NCBI GenBank assembly: GCA_963717125.1 | Contig: CAVQVG010000019.1 | Coordinates: forward strand, 186,001 to 250,000 | Direction: 5' to 3' | Length of the DNA: 64,000 nt | From: RYN-230 sp963717125 | GTDB taxonomy: Bacteria > Actinomycetota > Actinomycetes > Streptosporangiales > Streptosporangiaceae | Shown: piece after piece, positions 16,531-25,278 of the stretch | Position numbering within the stretch: position 1 is the stretch's first letter | Layout: each line of letters opens with the position of its first letter | Notes under the pieces: generated by a model | What the model was told of the DNA's origin: nothing | The model's input: only the letters and a program-made list of their open reading frames with translations | Database searches by the model: none | Program-made: the position numbers and the translations under genes

Positions 16531-19500
16531 CGTAGCCACCGCCGCCCGGGGTCTCCAGCACGAACACGTCGCCCGCGGCCACCTGGACGGTGTCGCAGCC
16601 GCCCAGCTCGGTCACCCGGCCGTCGGAGTGCTCCACCCACTGCCGGCCGAGCGCGCCGGCCGCGCCGCCCGCCATGCCGTACGGCGGGACCCGGCGGTGG
16701 CTGCTCAGCGTGCTCACCGTCATCGGCGCCAGGAAGCGGAGCCGCCGCCGGCCGCCGTCCCCGCCGCGCCACCGCCCCGCGCCGCCGCTGCCCCGGCGGA
16801 TCTGGTAGGACTCCAGCCGGACCGGGTAGCGCCATTCCAGCACCTCCGGGTCGGTGAGCCGGGAGTTGGTCATGTGCGTCTGGACCACCGAGGTGCCGTC
16901 GAAACCGGCCCCGGCGCCGGAGCCGCTGGACACCGTCTCGTAGTACTGCTGGCTGGCGCTGCCGAACGTGACGTTGTTCATCGTGCCGGACCCTTCGGCC
17001 TGCACGCCCAGCGCGGCGTACAGCGTGCCGGTCACGGCCTGCGACGTCTCCACGTTCCCGGCCGCGACCGCGGCCGGATAGCGCGGCGCGAGCAGGCAGC
17101 CCGGCGGGATGATCACAGTGACCGGCTTGAGGCAGCCGGAATTCAGCGGGATCTCGTCGTCCACCAGGGTGCGCAGCACGTACAGCACGGCGGCCATGGC
17201 CACCGACGACGGCGCGTTGAAGTTGCCCGGCAGCTGGGCCGAGGTGCCGGTGAAGTCGATCTCCGCGGTCCGCGCGGCCTGGTCCACCCGCACCGCGACC
17301 TCGATCACCGCGCCGTTGTCCAGCTCGTAGCGGTACGCCCCGTCGTGCAGCCGGGCGATGACCCGGCGCACCGCCTCCTCGGCGTTGTCCTGCACGTGAC
17401 CCATGTAGGCGGTCACCACGTCCAGACCGAAGTCGGCCACCAGCCGGCCCAGCTCGGCGACGCCCTTCTCGTTCGCGGCGACCTGCGCGCGCAGGTCGGC
17501 CACGTTGGCGGCCGGGTTGCGCGAGGGGTATTCGGCTGAGGCGAGCAGCCCGGCGGTTTCCGCCTCGCGCAGCGAGCCGCCCGACACCAGCAGCCAGTTG
17601 TCGATGAGCACGCCCTCCTCCTCGACCCGCTGGCTGAACGCCGGCATCGACCCCGGGGTGATCCCGCCGATCTCGGCGTGATGCCCGCGGGACGCGACGA
17701 AGAAGAGGATCTCCCGGGCCTGGATCCCCGCGCCGAACACCGGCGTGACCACGGTGATGTCCGGCAGATGGGTCCCGCCGTGGTACGGGTCGTTCAGGAT
17801 GAACACGTCGCCCGGCTTGATGGCGCCCGCGTTGCGGCTGATCACCATCTTGATGCTCTCGCCCATCGAGCCCAGGTGCACCGGCATGTGCGGCGCGTTG
17901 GCGATGAGCTGCCCGGCCCGGTCGAAAACGGCGCAGGAGAAGTCCAGCCGCTCCTTGATGTTGACCGAGTGCGCGGTGCTGCGCAGCCGCACACCCATCT
18001 GCTCGGCCACCGACATGAACAGGTTGTTGAAGATCTCCAGCAGCACCGGGTCGGCGCCGGTCCCGGCCGCGCGCCGGGCCGGGGCCGGGCCGGCCCGGGT
18101 GAGCAGCAGATCGCCCGCGCCGGTCAGCTCGGCCTGCCAGCCCGGCTCGACCACCGTGGTGGCGAAATCCTCGGTGATGATGGCTGGCCCGGGCAGCACC
18201 GCGCCGGGCCGCAGCCCGCCGCGCGGCACCAGGTCCACCTCGGCCCACCGGCCGCCGGTGAACATCGGCACCCGCGCCGCGCCCGGCTCGCCGTCCCCGT
18301 GCGCCGCGGCCAGGCTGCCCGCCGGGGCGGGCTCCGCGGCCGCGGTCACCTCCACCGAGACCGCCTCGAGCAGCACCGGCTTGTCCGGCATCAGGAAGGA
18401 GAACTGCTGCCGGTAGGCCGCCTCGAACGCGCGGACCAGCTCCGGCTGGCCGGTCAGCGGGACGGCCAGCGCCGTGTCCGTGCCCGCGTACCGCAAGTGA
18501 CCGCGGTGCACCGTCCGGAGATTTTCCAGCTCAACGCCCTCGGCGGCCAGCTCGGCCCGGGCCGCCGACTCCAGCTGGCGGGCCAGGCCGGCCGCGTCGG
18601 CCAGGGCAGCCGCGGACAGTTCGGCCTCCACGGCTGACTCGCGCATCGCGGTGACGTCGGCCAGGCCCATCCCGTACGCGGACAGCACCCCGGCCAGCGG
18701 GTGGATCAGCACCGTGGTCATGCCGAGCTGGTCCGCGACCGCGCAGGCATGCTGGCCGCCCGCGCCGCCGAACGTGGCCAGCACGTACCGGGTGATGTCG
18801 TAACCACGCTGCACCGAGATCTTCTTGATCGCGTTGGCCATGTTGGCCACCGCGATCTCCAGGAAGCCGGCCGCCACCTCCGCGCCGCTCCGCGGCTGTC
18901 CGTCGGCCGCGCTGATCTGCCCGGCCAGCTCCGCGAAGCGCCGCGCGGTGACGTCGGCGTCCAGTGGCTGGTCGCCGCCCGGGCCGAACACCCGGGGGAA
19001 GTAATCCGGCTGGATCCGGCCCAGCATCAGGTTGGCGTCGGTCACGGTGAGCGGGCCGCCGTGCCGGTAGCAGGCGGGCCCGGGGCTGGCGCCCGCCGAG
19101 TCCGGCCCGACCCGGTACCGGCTGCCATCGAAGTGCAGCACCGAACCGCCGCCTGCTGCCACGGTATGGATGCTGAGCATCGGCGCCCGCATCCGGACCC
19201 CGGCCACCTCGGTCTCGTACTGCCGCTCGAACTCCCCCGCGAAGTGTGACACGTCGGTGGACGTGCCCCCCATGTCGAAGCCGATGACCCGGCCGAACCC
19301 GGCCGCGGCGCTGCTCCGGGCCATGCCGACGATGCCGCCCGCCGGGCCGGACAGGATGGAGTCCTTGCCGCGGAACCGGCGCGCGTCGGCCAGCCCGCCG
19401 TTGGACTGCATGAACAGCACCCGGACCCCGGGCAGCTCACTCGCCACCTGGTCCACGTAGCGGGCCAGGATCGGCGACAGATACGCGTCCACCACCGTGG

Positions 19501-20122
19501 TGTCGCCGCGGGACACCAGCTTCATCAGCGGGCTGGTGGCGGCGGACTCGGACACCTGGGTGAACCCGGCGGCCCGGGCCAGCTCACCGATCCGCGCCTC
19601 GTGCGCCGGGTAGCGGTAGCCGTGCACGCACACCACGGCCGCGGCCCGGAAGCCGTCCGCGTACGCCGCGGCCAGGTCTGCGGCCACCACGTCCTCGTCC
19701 AGCGCCGTGATCACCTCGCCGTGCGCGCTGACCCGCTCGGTCACCTCGATGACCCGGTCGTAGAGCAGCTCCGGCAGGATGATCCGGCGGTCGAAGATGC
19801 GCGGCCGGTTCTGGTAGCCGATGCGCAGCGCGTCCCCGAAACCGCGGGTGATGACGAGCACGGTGGGCTCGCCGCGGCGCTGCAGCAGGGCGTTGGTGGC
19901 CACCGTGGTGCCCAGCCGGACCGAACCGATCTGCCCGCCCGGGATGGGCTGGCCCGGCGGCACGCCGAGCAGTTCCCGGATCCCGGCCAGCACCGCGTCC
20001 GGGTAGGCCCGCGGGTTGTCCGACAGCAGCTTCCGGACGGCCAGCGTGCCGTCCGGGCGCCGGGCCACCACATCGGTGAACGTGCCGCCGCGGTCGATCC
20101 AGAACTCCCAGCGCCTGCCCAT
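16511..20122 (-). CDS. hydantoinase B/oxoprolinase family protein, fused HyuA-HyuB (5-oxoprolinase type)
   Basis: 1203 residues in one chain. The HyuA-like half (about 1-640) begins RRWEFWIDRGGTFTDVVARR and contains RLGTTVATNALLQRRGE, VLFMQSNGGLADARRFRGKD and VIGFDMGGTSTDVSHFAGEF, the actin/sugar-kinase-like ATP sites. The HyuB-like half (about 660-1200) contains SVAEQMGVRLRSTAHSVNIK, FILNDPYHGGTHLPDITVV and VASRGHHAEIGGITPGSMP. This matches ATP-dependent 5-oxoprolinases that open 5-oxoproline or related hydantoins and lactams. ATG 20122 is preferred over the adjacent GTG 20125. It lies 12 bp downstream of an MFS transporter gene, probably one operon supplying the substrate. Confidence 0.9.
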   Translation of the reverse strand: MGRRWEFWIDRGGTFTDVVARRPDGTLAVRKLLSDNPRAYPDAVLAGIRELLGVPPGQPIPGGQIGSVRLGTTVATNALLQRRGEPTVLVITRGFGDALRIGYQNRPRIFDRRIILPELLYDRVIEVTERVSAHGEVITALDEDVVAADLAAAYADGFRAAAVVCVHGYRYPAHEARIGELARAAGFTQVSESAATSPLMKLVSRGDTTVVDAYLSPILARYVDQVASELPGVRVLFMQSNGGLADARRFRGKDSILSGPAGGIVGMARSSAAAGFGRVIGFDMGGTSTDVSHFAGEFERQYETEVAGVRMRAPMLSIHTVAAGGGSVLHFDGSRYRVGPDSAGASPGPACYRHGGPLTVTDANLMLGRIQPDYFPRVFGPGGDQPLDADVTARRFAELAGQISAADGQPRSGAEVAAGFLEIAVANMANAIKKISVQRGYDITRYVLATFGGAGGQHACAVADQLGMTTVLIHPLAGVLSAYGMGLADVTAMRESAVEAELSAAALADAAGLARQLESAARAELAAEGVELENLRTVHRGHLRYAGTDTALAVPLTGQPELVRAFEAAYRQQFSFLMPDKPVLLEAVSVEVTAAAEPAPAGSLAAAHGDGEPGAARVPMFTGGRWAEVDLVPRGGLRPGAVLPGPAIITEDFATTVVEPGWQAELTGAGDLLLTRAGPAPARRAAGTGADPVLLEIFNNLFMSVAEQMGVRLRSTAHSVNIKERLDFSCAVFDRAGQLIANAPHMPVHLGSMGESIKMVISRNAGAIKPGDVFILNDPYHGGTHLPDITVVTPVFGAGIQAREILFFVASRGHHAEIGGITPGSMPAFSQRVEEEGVLIDNWLLVSGGSLREAETAGLLASAEYPSRNPAANVADLRAQVAANEKGVAELGRLVADFGLDVVTAYMGHVQDNAEEAVRRVIARLHDGAYRYELDNGAVIEVAVRVDQAARTAEIDFTGTSAQLPGNFNAPSSVAMAAVLYVLRTLVDDEIPLNSGCLKPVTVIIPPGCLLAPRYPAAVAAGNVETSQAVTGTLYAALGVQAEGSGTMNNVTFGSASQQYYETVSSGSGAGAGFDGTSVVQTHMTNSRLTDPEVLEWRYPVRLESYQIRRGSGGAGRWRGGDGGRRRLRFLAPMTVSTLSSHRRVPPYGMAGGAAGALGRQWVEHSDGRVTELGGCDTVQVAAGDVFVLETPGGGGYGPPAAP

Positions 20123-20134
20123 CACCCCCGCATC

Positions 20135-21586
20135 TTAGGCAGCGGCGTCCACGGCAGTCGCACCGCTGGCTTCGCGTTCGAATATCCCGGTAATCTCCTC
20201 CACCGAGTGGCCCTTGGTCTCTGGCACGAACCGGTACACGAAGGCGATGGCGAGCACGCACAGCCCGGCGAAGCAGGCCAGCACCCAGCCCAGGCCGATG
20301 CCCGTCTGCCAGACCGGGAACACCTCGATGAGCGCGAAGTTGGCCAGCCAGTCCACGGTGGCCCCGGTGGACGCGGCCCGGCCGCGCACCGCAGTGGGGA
20401 ATACCTCGCCTTGGAGCAGCCAGCCGGTGCCGCCGACGCCGATGGCGAACGAGGCGATGAACCCGGCCAGGCCGATCATGACCACCACGATCCGCGGGGT
20501 GGCGGTGAAGAAGGTCAGGCCGGCGGCGGCCAGCAGGGCGAACAGGGCCATGCCGGTGTACCCGCCCATGGCCAGCTTGCGCCGGCCGATCTTGTCGATC
20601 CAGCGGAACGCGAAGTAGGTGGCGCCCACGTTGACGACGGTGAGCATCGCGGTGACCTCGACGCCCGCGATGGTCTTGGCCACCAGCGAACTGCTGCCCT
20701 GGAACAGCGGGCCGAGCAGGTGCGGGCCGTAGTAGAGCGGCACGTTGATACCGGTGATCTGCTGGAAGATGAAGAACACGCAGACCACGAACAGCGCCCG
20801 GCGCACTCCTGCGGTCCAGTTGGTGCGCCGCTGCTCGCGCCGGTCCGTCTCTTCCAGTTCCCGGGCGGTGTACTCCACGTCCTGCAGCGACACCTCGGTC
20901 CCGAACGTGGCCAGCGCCTTCTGCACGCCCTCGTAGTGGCCATGGCGCATCAGCCACCGGGGCGACTCCGGCATCTTGGTCCGCAGCGCGAGCCCGATCA
21001 GCGCCGGGACGGCGCCGAGCCCGAGGATGAGCCGCCAGTCCACGGTGCCCGAGCTGCCCGGGGCGATCTTGAGGATGATCAGCGCGACGATGTAGGAGAT
21101 CAGGATGCCGACGGTGATCATCCACTGCTGCAGCATGCTGAGCGCGCCTCGGCGGTTCCGCGGCGCGTACTCGGCGATGTACGCGGTGGCGATGGCCGAG
21201 TCGGCCCCGATGGCCAGCCCGATCAGCGTCCGCGCGATGAGCAGCACGGCGGCGTCCGGGGTGACCGCGGACAGGATCGAGCCGACCGCGTAGATCAGCG
21301 CGTCGGCGATGAGCAGGGATTTGCGGCCGAAGTGGTCGGCGATCGGCCCGGCGCAGAGGGCCCCGGCCGCCGCGCCCAGCGAGGCGCCGGCCACCAGATA
21401 CCCGGTAAAGAATCCGTTCAGGTGGTAGGGCACGAAGTTGAGCGCGGCCCCGATGTTCGACGTGTCGTACCCGAACAGGAAGCCGCCCAGGCAGGCGAGC
21501 AGGGTGAGCTGCCAGTAGAACCTGGTCGGTGCCCGCTGGTCGAGTTCAGCGAGGACGTTCCGCCCGCCGGTTTCGGTCTGCGTCAT
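20135..21586 (-). CDS. MFS transporter, sugar porter family
   Basis: 483 residues, about twelve membrane segments. Sugar-porter signatures are present: GGFLFGYDTSNIGAAL, ADHFGRKSLLIADALI, RTLIGLAIGADSAIATAYIA, EYAPRNRRGAL, MPESPRWLM, FIFQQITGINVPLYYGP, WIDKIGRRKL and the C-terminal VPETKGHSVEEI. ATG 21586 is chosen over the far start at 21619 because GGGAGG precedes it by about 10 nt. Substrate need not be a sugar: with the 5-oxoprolinase-like gene 12 bp downstream it could import the lactam substrate, which is inference. Confidence 0.9.
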   Translation of the reverse strand: MTQTETGGRNVLAELDQRAPTRFYWQLTLLACLGGFLFGYDTSNIGAALNFVPYHLNGFFTGYLVAGASLGAAAGALCAGPIADHFGRKSLLIADALIYAVGSILSAVTPDAAVLLIARTLIGLAIGADSAIATAYIAEYAPRNRRGALSMLQQWMITVGILISYIVALIILKIAPGSSGTVDWRLILGLGAVPALIGLALRTKMPESPRWLMRHGHYEGVQKALATFGTEVSLQDVEYTARELEETDRREQRRTNWTAGVRRALFVVCVFFIFQQITGINVPLYYGPHLLGPLFQGSSSLVAKTIAGVEVTAMLTVVNVGATYFAFRWIDKIGRRKLAMGGYTGMALFALLAAAGLTFFTATPRIVVVMIGLAGFIASFAIGVGGTGWLLQGEVFPTAVRGRAASTGATVDWLANFALIEVFPVWQTGIGLGWVLACFAGLCVLAIAFVYRFVPETKGHSVEEITGIFEREASGATAVDAAA

Positions 21587-21588
21587 CT

Positions 21589-21619
21589 TTGACCAACCTC
21601 CCGAACTAAGGCTGGTCAA
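21589..21619 (-). promoter_or_regulatory. inverted repeat TTGACCA/TGGTCAA framing the MFS ribosome site
   Basis: TTGACCA (21589-21595) and TGGTCAA (21613-21619) are exact complements 17 bp apart, immediately upstream of the MFS start. On the mRNA the GGGAGG Shine-Dalgarno falls in the intervening loop. It could be an operator for a dimeric regulator or a weak hairpin affecting translation. Confidence 0.35.
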
Positions 21620-21683
21620 CTAACCGCGAACCGGGCCCTCAAACCGGCCCCCGGGGAGCCGGCGAAACCGGGAGACTGGGCAG

Positions 21684-22097
21684 ATGAACCCGCTTGCCGT
21701 GCACCGCTGGGTCTACGAGCTGACCGGCGGCCGGATCGGCCACCGACTGGGCGGCGGGGTGCGAGCCGCCCTGCTGACCACGACCGGGCGGAAGACCGGC
21801 CGGTCCCGGACCGTGCCGCTGGCCTACTTCCGGGACGGCGCCGACTACGTGTTCGTGGCGTCGAACAACGGCGGCGACCGGCCGCCCGCGTGGCTGCTCA
21901 ACGCGGCGGCCAAGCCGGAGGTGCAGCTCCAGGTCGGCCCGGCGCACCTGCTCGGCACGGCCCGGGTGGTGCCCGCCGATGACCCCGGCTACCCGCGGCT
22001 GTGGCAGCTGGCCAACGACGGCAACCACGGCCGGTACCAGCGCTATCAGGCTAAGACCAGCCGGCCGATCGCGGTGCTGGTGGTCACGCCGGCCTGA
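21684..22097 (+). CDS. nitroreductase/deazaflavin (F420)-dependent oxidoreductase family protein (DUF385)
   Basis: 137 residues. LLTTTGRKTGRSRTVPLAYF is the hallmark beta-barrel segment of the split-barrel DUF385/Ddn family, followed by YVFVASNNGGDRPPAWLLNA and the conserved H-GRYQRYQAKTSRPIAVLVV end. The family uses cofactor F420H2 or binds it, and includes Ddn-type reductases and quinone reductases. ATG 21684 starts at the family's usual N-terminus. It converges with a second family member, 3 bp apart. Confidence 0.88.
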   Translation: MNPLAVHRWVYELTGGRIGHRLGGGVRAALLTTTGRKTGRSRTVPLAYFRDGADYVFVASNNGGDRPPAWLLNAAAKPEVQLQVGPAHLLGTARVVPADDPGYPRLWQLANDGNHGRYQRYQAKTSRPIAVLVVTPA

Positions 22098-22100
22098 CGG

Positions 22101-22514
22101 CTAGCCCACCGGGTCCAGGATCACCACCGGAATCTGCCGGGTGGTCTTCTGCTCGTACTCGGCGAAACCGGGGTTCTGCTGCTTGTGCGGGGCCCAGATC
22201 CGCTCCCGCTCGTCGGCTTCGGCCACCCGGGCGGTGAACTGCTCGGTCCGGGTGCCGATCTCCGCGCTGACCCGGGGGTTGGCCACCAGGTTGTGGTACC
22301 AGTCCGGGTGGGACGGGGCGCCGGCCTTGGAGGCGAAGACCGCGTAGCTGCCGTCGCCGAGGTCACGGTACATGACCGGGTTCACCCGCTCCTGCCCGGA
22401 ACGGGCGCCCACGGTGTGCAGCAGGAGCAGCGTGCCGCCCTCGAACGGGCCGCCCACCTTGCCGCCGTTCTCGCGGAACTCAGAGATGATCTTGCTGTTC
22501 CAGTCGTCCGGCAC
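22101..22514 (-). CDS. nitroreductase/deazaflavin (F420)-dependent oxidoreductase family protein (DUF385)
   Basis: 137 residues. FEGGTLLLLHTVGARSGQER is followed by VNPVMYRDLGDGSYAVFASK, GAPSHPDWYHNLVANP and the final KQQNPGFAEYEQKTTRQIPV. These are the classic DUF385 segments that form the F420 site. It is only moderately similar to the neighbour at 21684-22097, so the two convergent genes are paralogues from an old duplication or independent arrivals rather than a recent copy. Confidence 0.88.
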   Translation of the reverse strand: MPDDWNSKIISEFRENGGKVGGPFEGGTLLLLHTVGARSGQERVNPVMYRDLGDGSYAVFASKAGAPSHPDWYHNLVANPRVSAEIGTRTEQFTARVAEADERERIWAPHKQQNPGFAEYEQKTTRQIPVVILDPVG

Positions 22515-22652
22515 TCGTCGTTCCTATCTCGTGATTCGGCTGTTTCGTGATCTGGCTATTCGCCCAGTCCGCAGATTATGGCAGCGGCACTGCCCACAAC
22601 GAGGCAAAGTATCTCCGTAACTTACCGTTTCCAAGCTGTTACCCTTGGTCAC

Positions 22653-23516
22653 ATGCTGAATACCGGGCCCAGCCTGCCCGCCTACCGCGCTGCCGTGGCC
22701 GACCTGCTGCTGGAAGTCGCCGGCTACACCGGCCCGGGGGATCTGGCCAAGGCGGAGAAGGTGCTCACCGAGCGGATCGGCGACGCCGAGCTCACCGCGG
22801 TGCTGTCGGCCACGCCGGAAGGCAGCGACGCGGCGGCCCAGCGGCTGGTCCGCGAGGTCCGGCATTATCAGCCAAACGTCCGCAGCTCCGCCAAAGACCT
22901 GCCCGCCCATATCCGGATTCACCTGTTCGCCCTGGTCAACATCATGTGGTGGGGCCAGACCCGGGCCTATGTCACCGACAGCGAGCTGCTCGGCTCGGCT
23001 GAACTGGTCGATCTGGAGCCATTGCGGCGGGACGGGCGGCTGCTGTTCCAGTACCGCCGGCAGGCCCGCGGGCTGCCGGCCCGGGCCGCCCGCGCGGCGG
23101 CCCGGCGGCTGCGGCCGGACCAGGCGCCGCGCACCGCTGGACTCCGCTTCGCCCGCACCCGCCCGGAGGCGGTGCTGCTGCTCAACCAGCTGGCCGCGGG
23201 CCTGGCCGCCGAGGCCGGGCCGCGGACACCCGCGCTGTGGGTGACCAGCCTGGCTCGCAGCATCGAGCAGCAGCGCCGGCTGCGCACGCTGGGGTACGCG
23301 GCGTCGCTGCCCAGCGCGCACTGCGTGGGCTACGCCATGGACATCGAGATGGCCTGGTTCGGCCAGTTCGGCGCCCGGCCCACGCTGGAAGCGCTGCTGC
23401 TCGGCCGGCAGCGGGCGGGCCAGGTCAACGTCATCGACGAGGGACAGGCCTGGCACGTCTGCGTCAGCCCGGATGCCGCGGCCGAACTGCTCGCCAGCGC
23501 CACCCAGGACGGCTGA
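22653..23516 (+). CDS. DUF5715-type protein with M15-like metal-site motifs
   Basis: 287 residues. The C-terminal third has SAHCVGYAMDIEMAW followed by DEGQAWHVCV. This matches the S-x-H-x2-G-x-A-x-D and E-x-x-WH zinc pattern of VanY/M15 D,D-peptidases, as seen in DUF5715-type proteins. No signal peptide or membrane segment is evident, so it is probably cytosolic. The N-terminal ~150 residues are helical and unlike anything I recognise. ATG 22653 is chosen by position; an upstream in-frame ATG at 22578 would add 25 residues. It ends 5 bp before the asparagine synthetase start, implying translational coupling and a joint function. Confidence 0.75.
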   Translation: MLNTGPSLPAYRAAVADLLLEVAGYTGPGDLAKAEKVLTERIGDAELTAVLSATPEGSDAAAQRLVREVRHYQPNVRSSAKDLPAHIRIHLFALVNIMWWGQTRAYVTDSELLGSAELVDLEPLRRDGRLLFQYRRQARGLPARAARAAARRLRPDQAPRTAGLRFARTRPEAVLLLNQLAAGLAAEAGPRTPALWVTSLARSIEQQRRLRTLGYAASLPSAHCVGYAMDIEMAWFGQFGARPTLEALLLGRQRAGQVNVIDEGQAWHVCVSPDAAAELLASATQDG

Positions 23517-23521
23517 CCCCG

Positions 23522-25162
23522 ATGTGCGGCATCGCCCTCATCCTCGGCCCGCGGCCGGACCGGGGTGAGTTCCACCGGATGATCACGTCGCTGGCCCCGC
23601 GGGGCGAGGTGGAGGAGGTACTGCTCACCGACCGGCTGCTGGCCGGCACCCAGCGGCTGCGCATCGTGGACGCGGAGCACGCGATCCAGCCGTGGCGGTC
23701 GGCCGACGGCCGCTGGGTGCTCTGCTACAACGGCGAGGTCTTCAACTACCGGGCCCTGCAGGCCGAACTGGCCAGCCGCGGGCACCGGCTGCGCAGCGAC
23801 AGCGACACCGAGGTGGTGCTGGAGGCGTTCCTGGAATGGGGCGCCGACGCGGCGCGGCGGCTGCGCGGCGAGTTCGCGTTCGCCCTGGCCGACACCGCGG
23901 CCGACCGCGTCTACCTGGCCCGGGACCCGCTGGGGGTGAAGCCGCTGTACTGGTCCCGCCGGGCCGGCTGCCTGTACGTCGCGTCCGAGGTCAAGGCGCT
24001 GACCGGGGTGGGCGCGCCGGTCAGCGAGGTGCCGCCCGGGCACCACGGCTGGGCCGAGGGAGGCTGGGCCGGGGCGGCCGCCCCGGGCGCGGCGGCCGGC
24101 CCGGACCTGGCCCCCTACGTCAACCTGCTCCGGCTCGGCGAGGGCCAGCCGGTCATCGACGACCCGGACGACGCGGCCAAGCTGATCCGGGCCGCGCTGG
24201 AGGACAGCATCCGGGTCCGGGTGGACACCGGGCTGACCGTCGGGGTCATCCTGTCCGGCGGGCTGGACAGCGCGCTGACCCTGCTGCACGTGCGGGAAAT
24301 GCACCCGGATTGCGTCGCGTTCACGATCGGCGCGCCGGGCAGCCAGGACCTGGCCTACGCCCGCCGGCTGACCGCCGAACTCGGCGTGCCGCACGAGGTC
24401 ATCGAGGTGCGCCCGGGGGACATCCGGCTGGCCGATATCCGCGAGGCGGTCCGGCTGGGCGAGCTGACCGAGTACGGCGACATCATCAACGAAGTGGTGT
24501 CGGTGCCGCTGTTCCGCCGGATCCACCAGTGCGGGGTCAAGGTGGTGCTGTCCGGTGACGGCTCCGACGAGCTGTTCGGTGGGTACCCGATGTACTTCCA
24601 GGTCGGCGAGCACCAGGCCCGCCGGCTGTTCCTGCACAAGATCCGCAACCTATGCCGGACCGAGCTGCAGCGGCTGGACCGGGCCAGCCTGGGGCACGGC
24701 ACCGAGCTGCGCGTGCCGTTCCTCGACCTGGCCCTGGTCGAGCTGGCCATGCGGCTGCCGCGCGAGTTCAAGCAGCGGCACGGCCAGGACAAGTGGATCC
24801 TCCGGCACGCGTTCGCCGGCTTCGTGCCTGACTACATCCGGCAGCGGCCGAAGGACATGATGTCGTACTCGTCCGGGCTGCACGAGCGGGCCCGGCTGTT
24901 CAAGCCGCTGTTCCCCCGGCTGCACCGGTCGTTCGGCTACGACCGGCTGGAGCCGGTGCGCCGGGACTTCGACACCGTGCTCGACCGGTGCGGCCACGAC
25001 CTGGACCGGGCCATCGCCGACGCCGCCGCCCGGCAGGACTACCGGCTGGCCGAACGGGCCCGCGACCTGGCCGGCGCGGCCCGCTGGAACACGGTCCTGG
25101 CCGTGCGTTCCCGCCTGCACCATGATCGTGGCCAATCGGGGTCGTTAGCTGGCCCTAATTGA
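23522..25162 (+). CDS. asnB: asparagine synthase (glutamine-hydrolysing) family amidotransferase
   Basis: 546 residues. Cys2 after the initiator (MCGIALI) is the glutaminase nucleophile, with LCYNGEVFNYRALQAEL, LRGEFAFALAD and RDPLGVKPLYW typical of the N-terminal class II amidotransferase domain. The synthetase domain has the ATP pyrophosphatase loop VGVILSGGLDSALTL and VVLSGDGSDELFGGY. A Gly/Ala-rich linker (about residues 175-200) replaces part of the usual inter-domain segment. It follows the DUF5715 gene by 5 bp. The acceptor may be aspartate, or, as for some bacterial AsnB/LtsA homologues, a cell-wall carboxylate. A degraded copy of its 3' end lies at 26328-26495. Confidence 0.9.
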   Translation: MCGIALILGPRPDRGEFHRMITSLAPRGEVEEVLLTDRLLAGTQRLRIVDAEHAIQPWRSADGRWVLCYNGEVFNYRALQAELASRGHRLRSDSDTEVVLEAFLEWGADAARRLRGEFAFALADTAADRVYLARDPLGVKPLYWSRRAGCLYVASEVKALTGVGAPVSEVPPGHHGWAEGGWAGAAAPGAAAGPDLAPYVNLLRLGEGQPVIDDPDDAAKLIRAALEDSIRVRVDTGLTVGVILSGGLDSALTLLHVREMHPDCVAFTIGAPGSQDLAYARRLTAELGVPHEVIEVRPGDIRLADIREAVRLGELTEYGDIINEVVSVPLFRRIHQCGVKVVLSGDGSDELFGGYPMYFQVGEHQARRLFLHKIRNLCRTELQRLDRASLGHGTELRVPFLDLALVELAMRLPREFKQRHGQDKWILRHAFAGFVPDYIRQRPKDMMSYSSGLHERARLFKPLFPRLHRSFGYDRLEPVRRDFDTVLDRCGHDLDRAIADAAARQDYRLAERARDLAGAARWNTVLAVRSRLHHDRGQSGSLAGPN

Positions 25163-25168
25163 CCCCGA
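25136..25168 (+). terminator. hairpin overlapping the asnB stop codon
   Basis: TCGGGGTC (25136-25143) pairs with GACCCCGA (25161-25168) around a 17-base loop, overlapping the asnB TGA at 25160-25162. There is no T run. The left flank, ATGATCGTGGCCAATCGGGG (from 25122), closely resembles ATGATCGTGATCAATCGGGG near 28531, suggesting a dispersed element rather than a one-off terminator. Confidence 0.45.
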
Positions 25169-25278
25169 CCAAGGACCGCGCCACGCATGGATCCTGTTCG
25201 GCCTGGGGGTACCTGTGGTTACTCTGTCGCTGTGGGATTACATGATCCAGCCAAGCCGACGACGGTTACGGTGACGCG

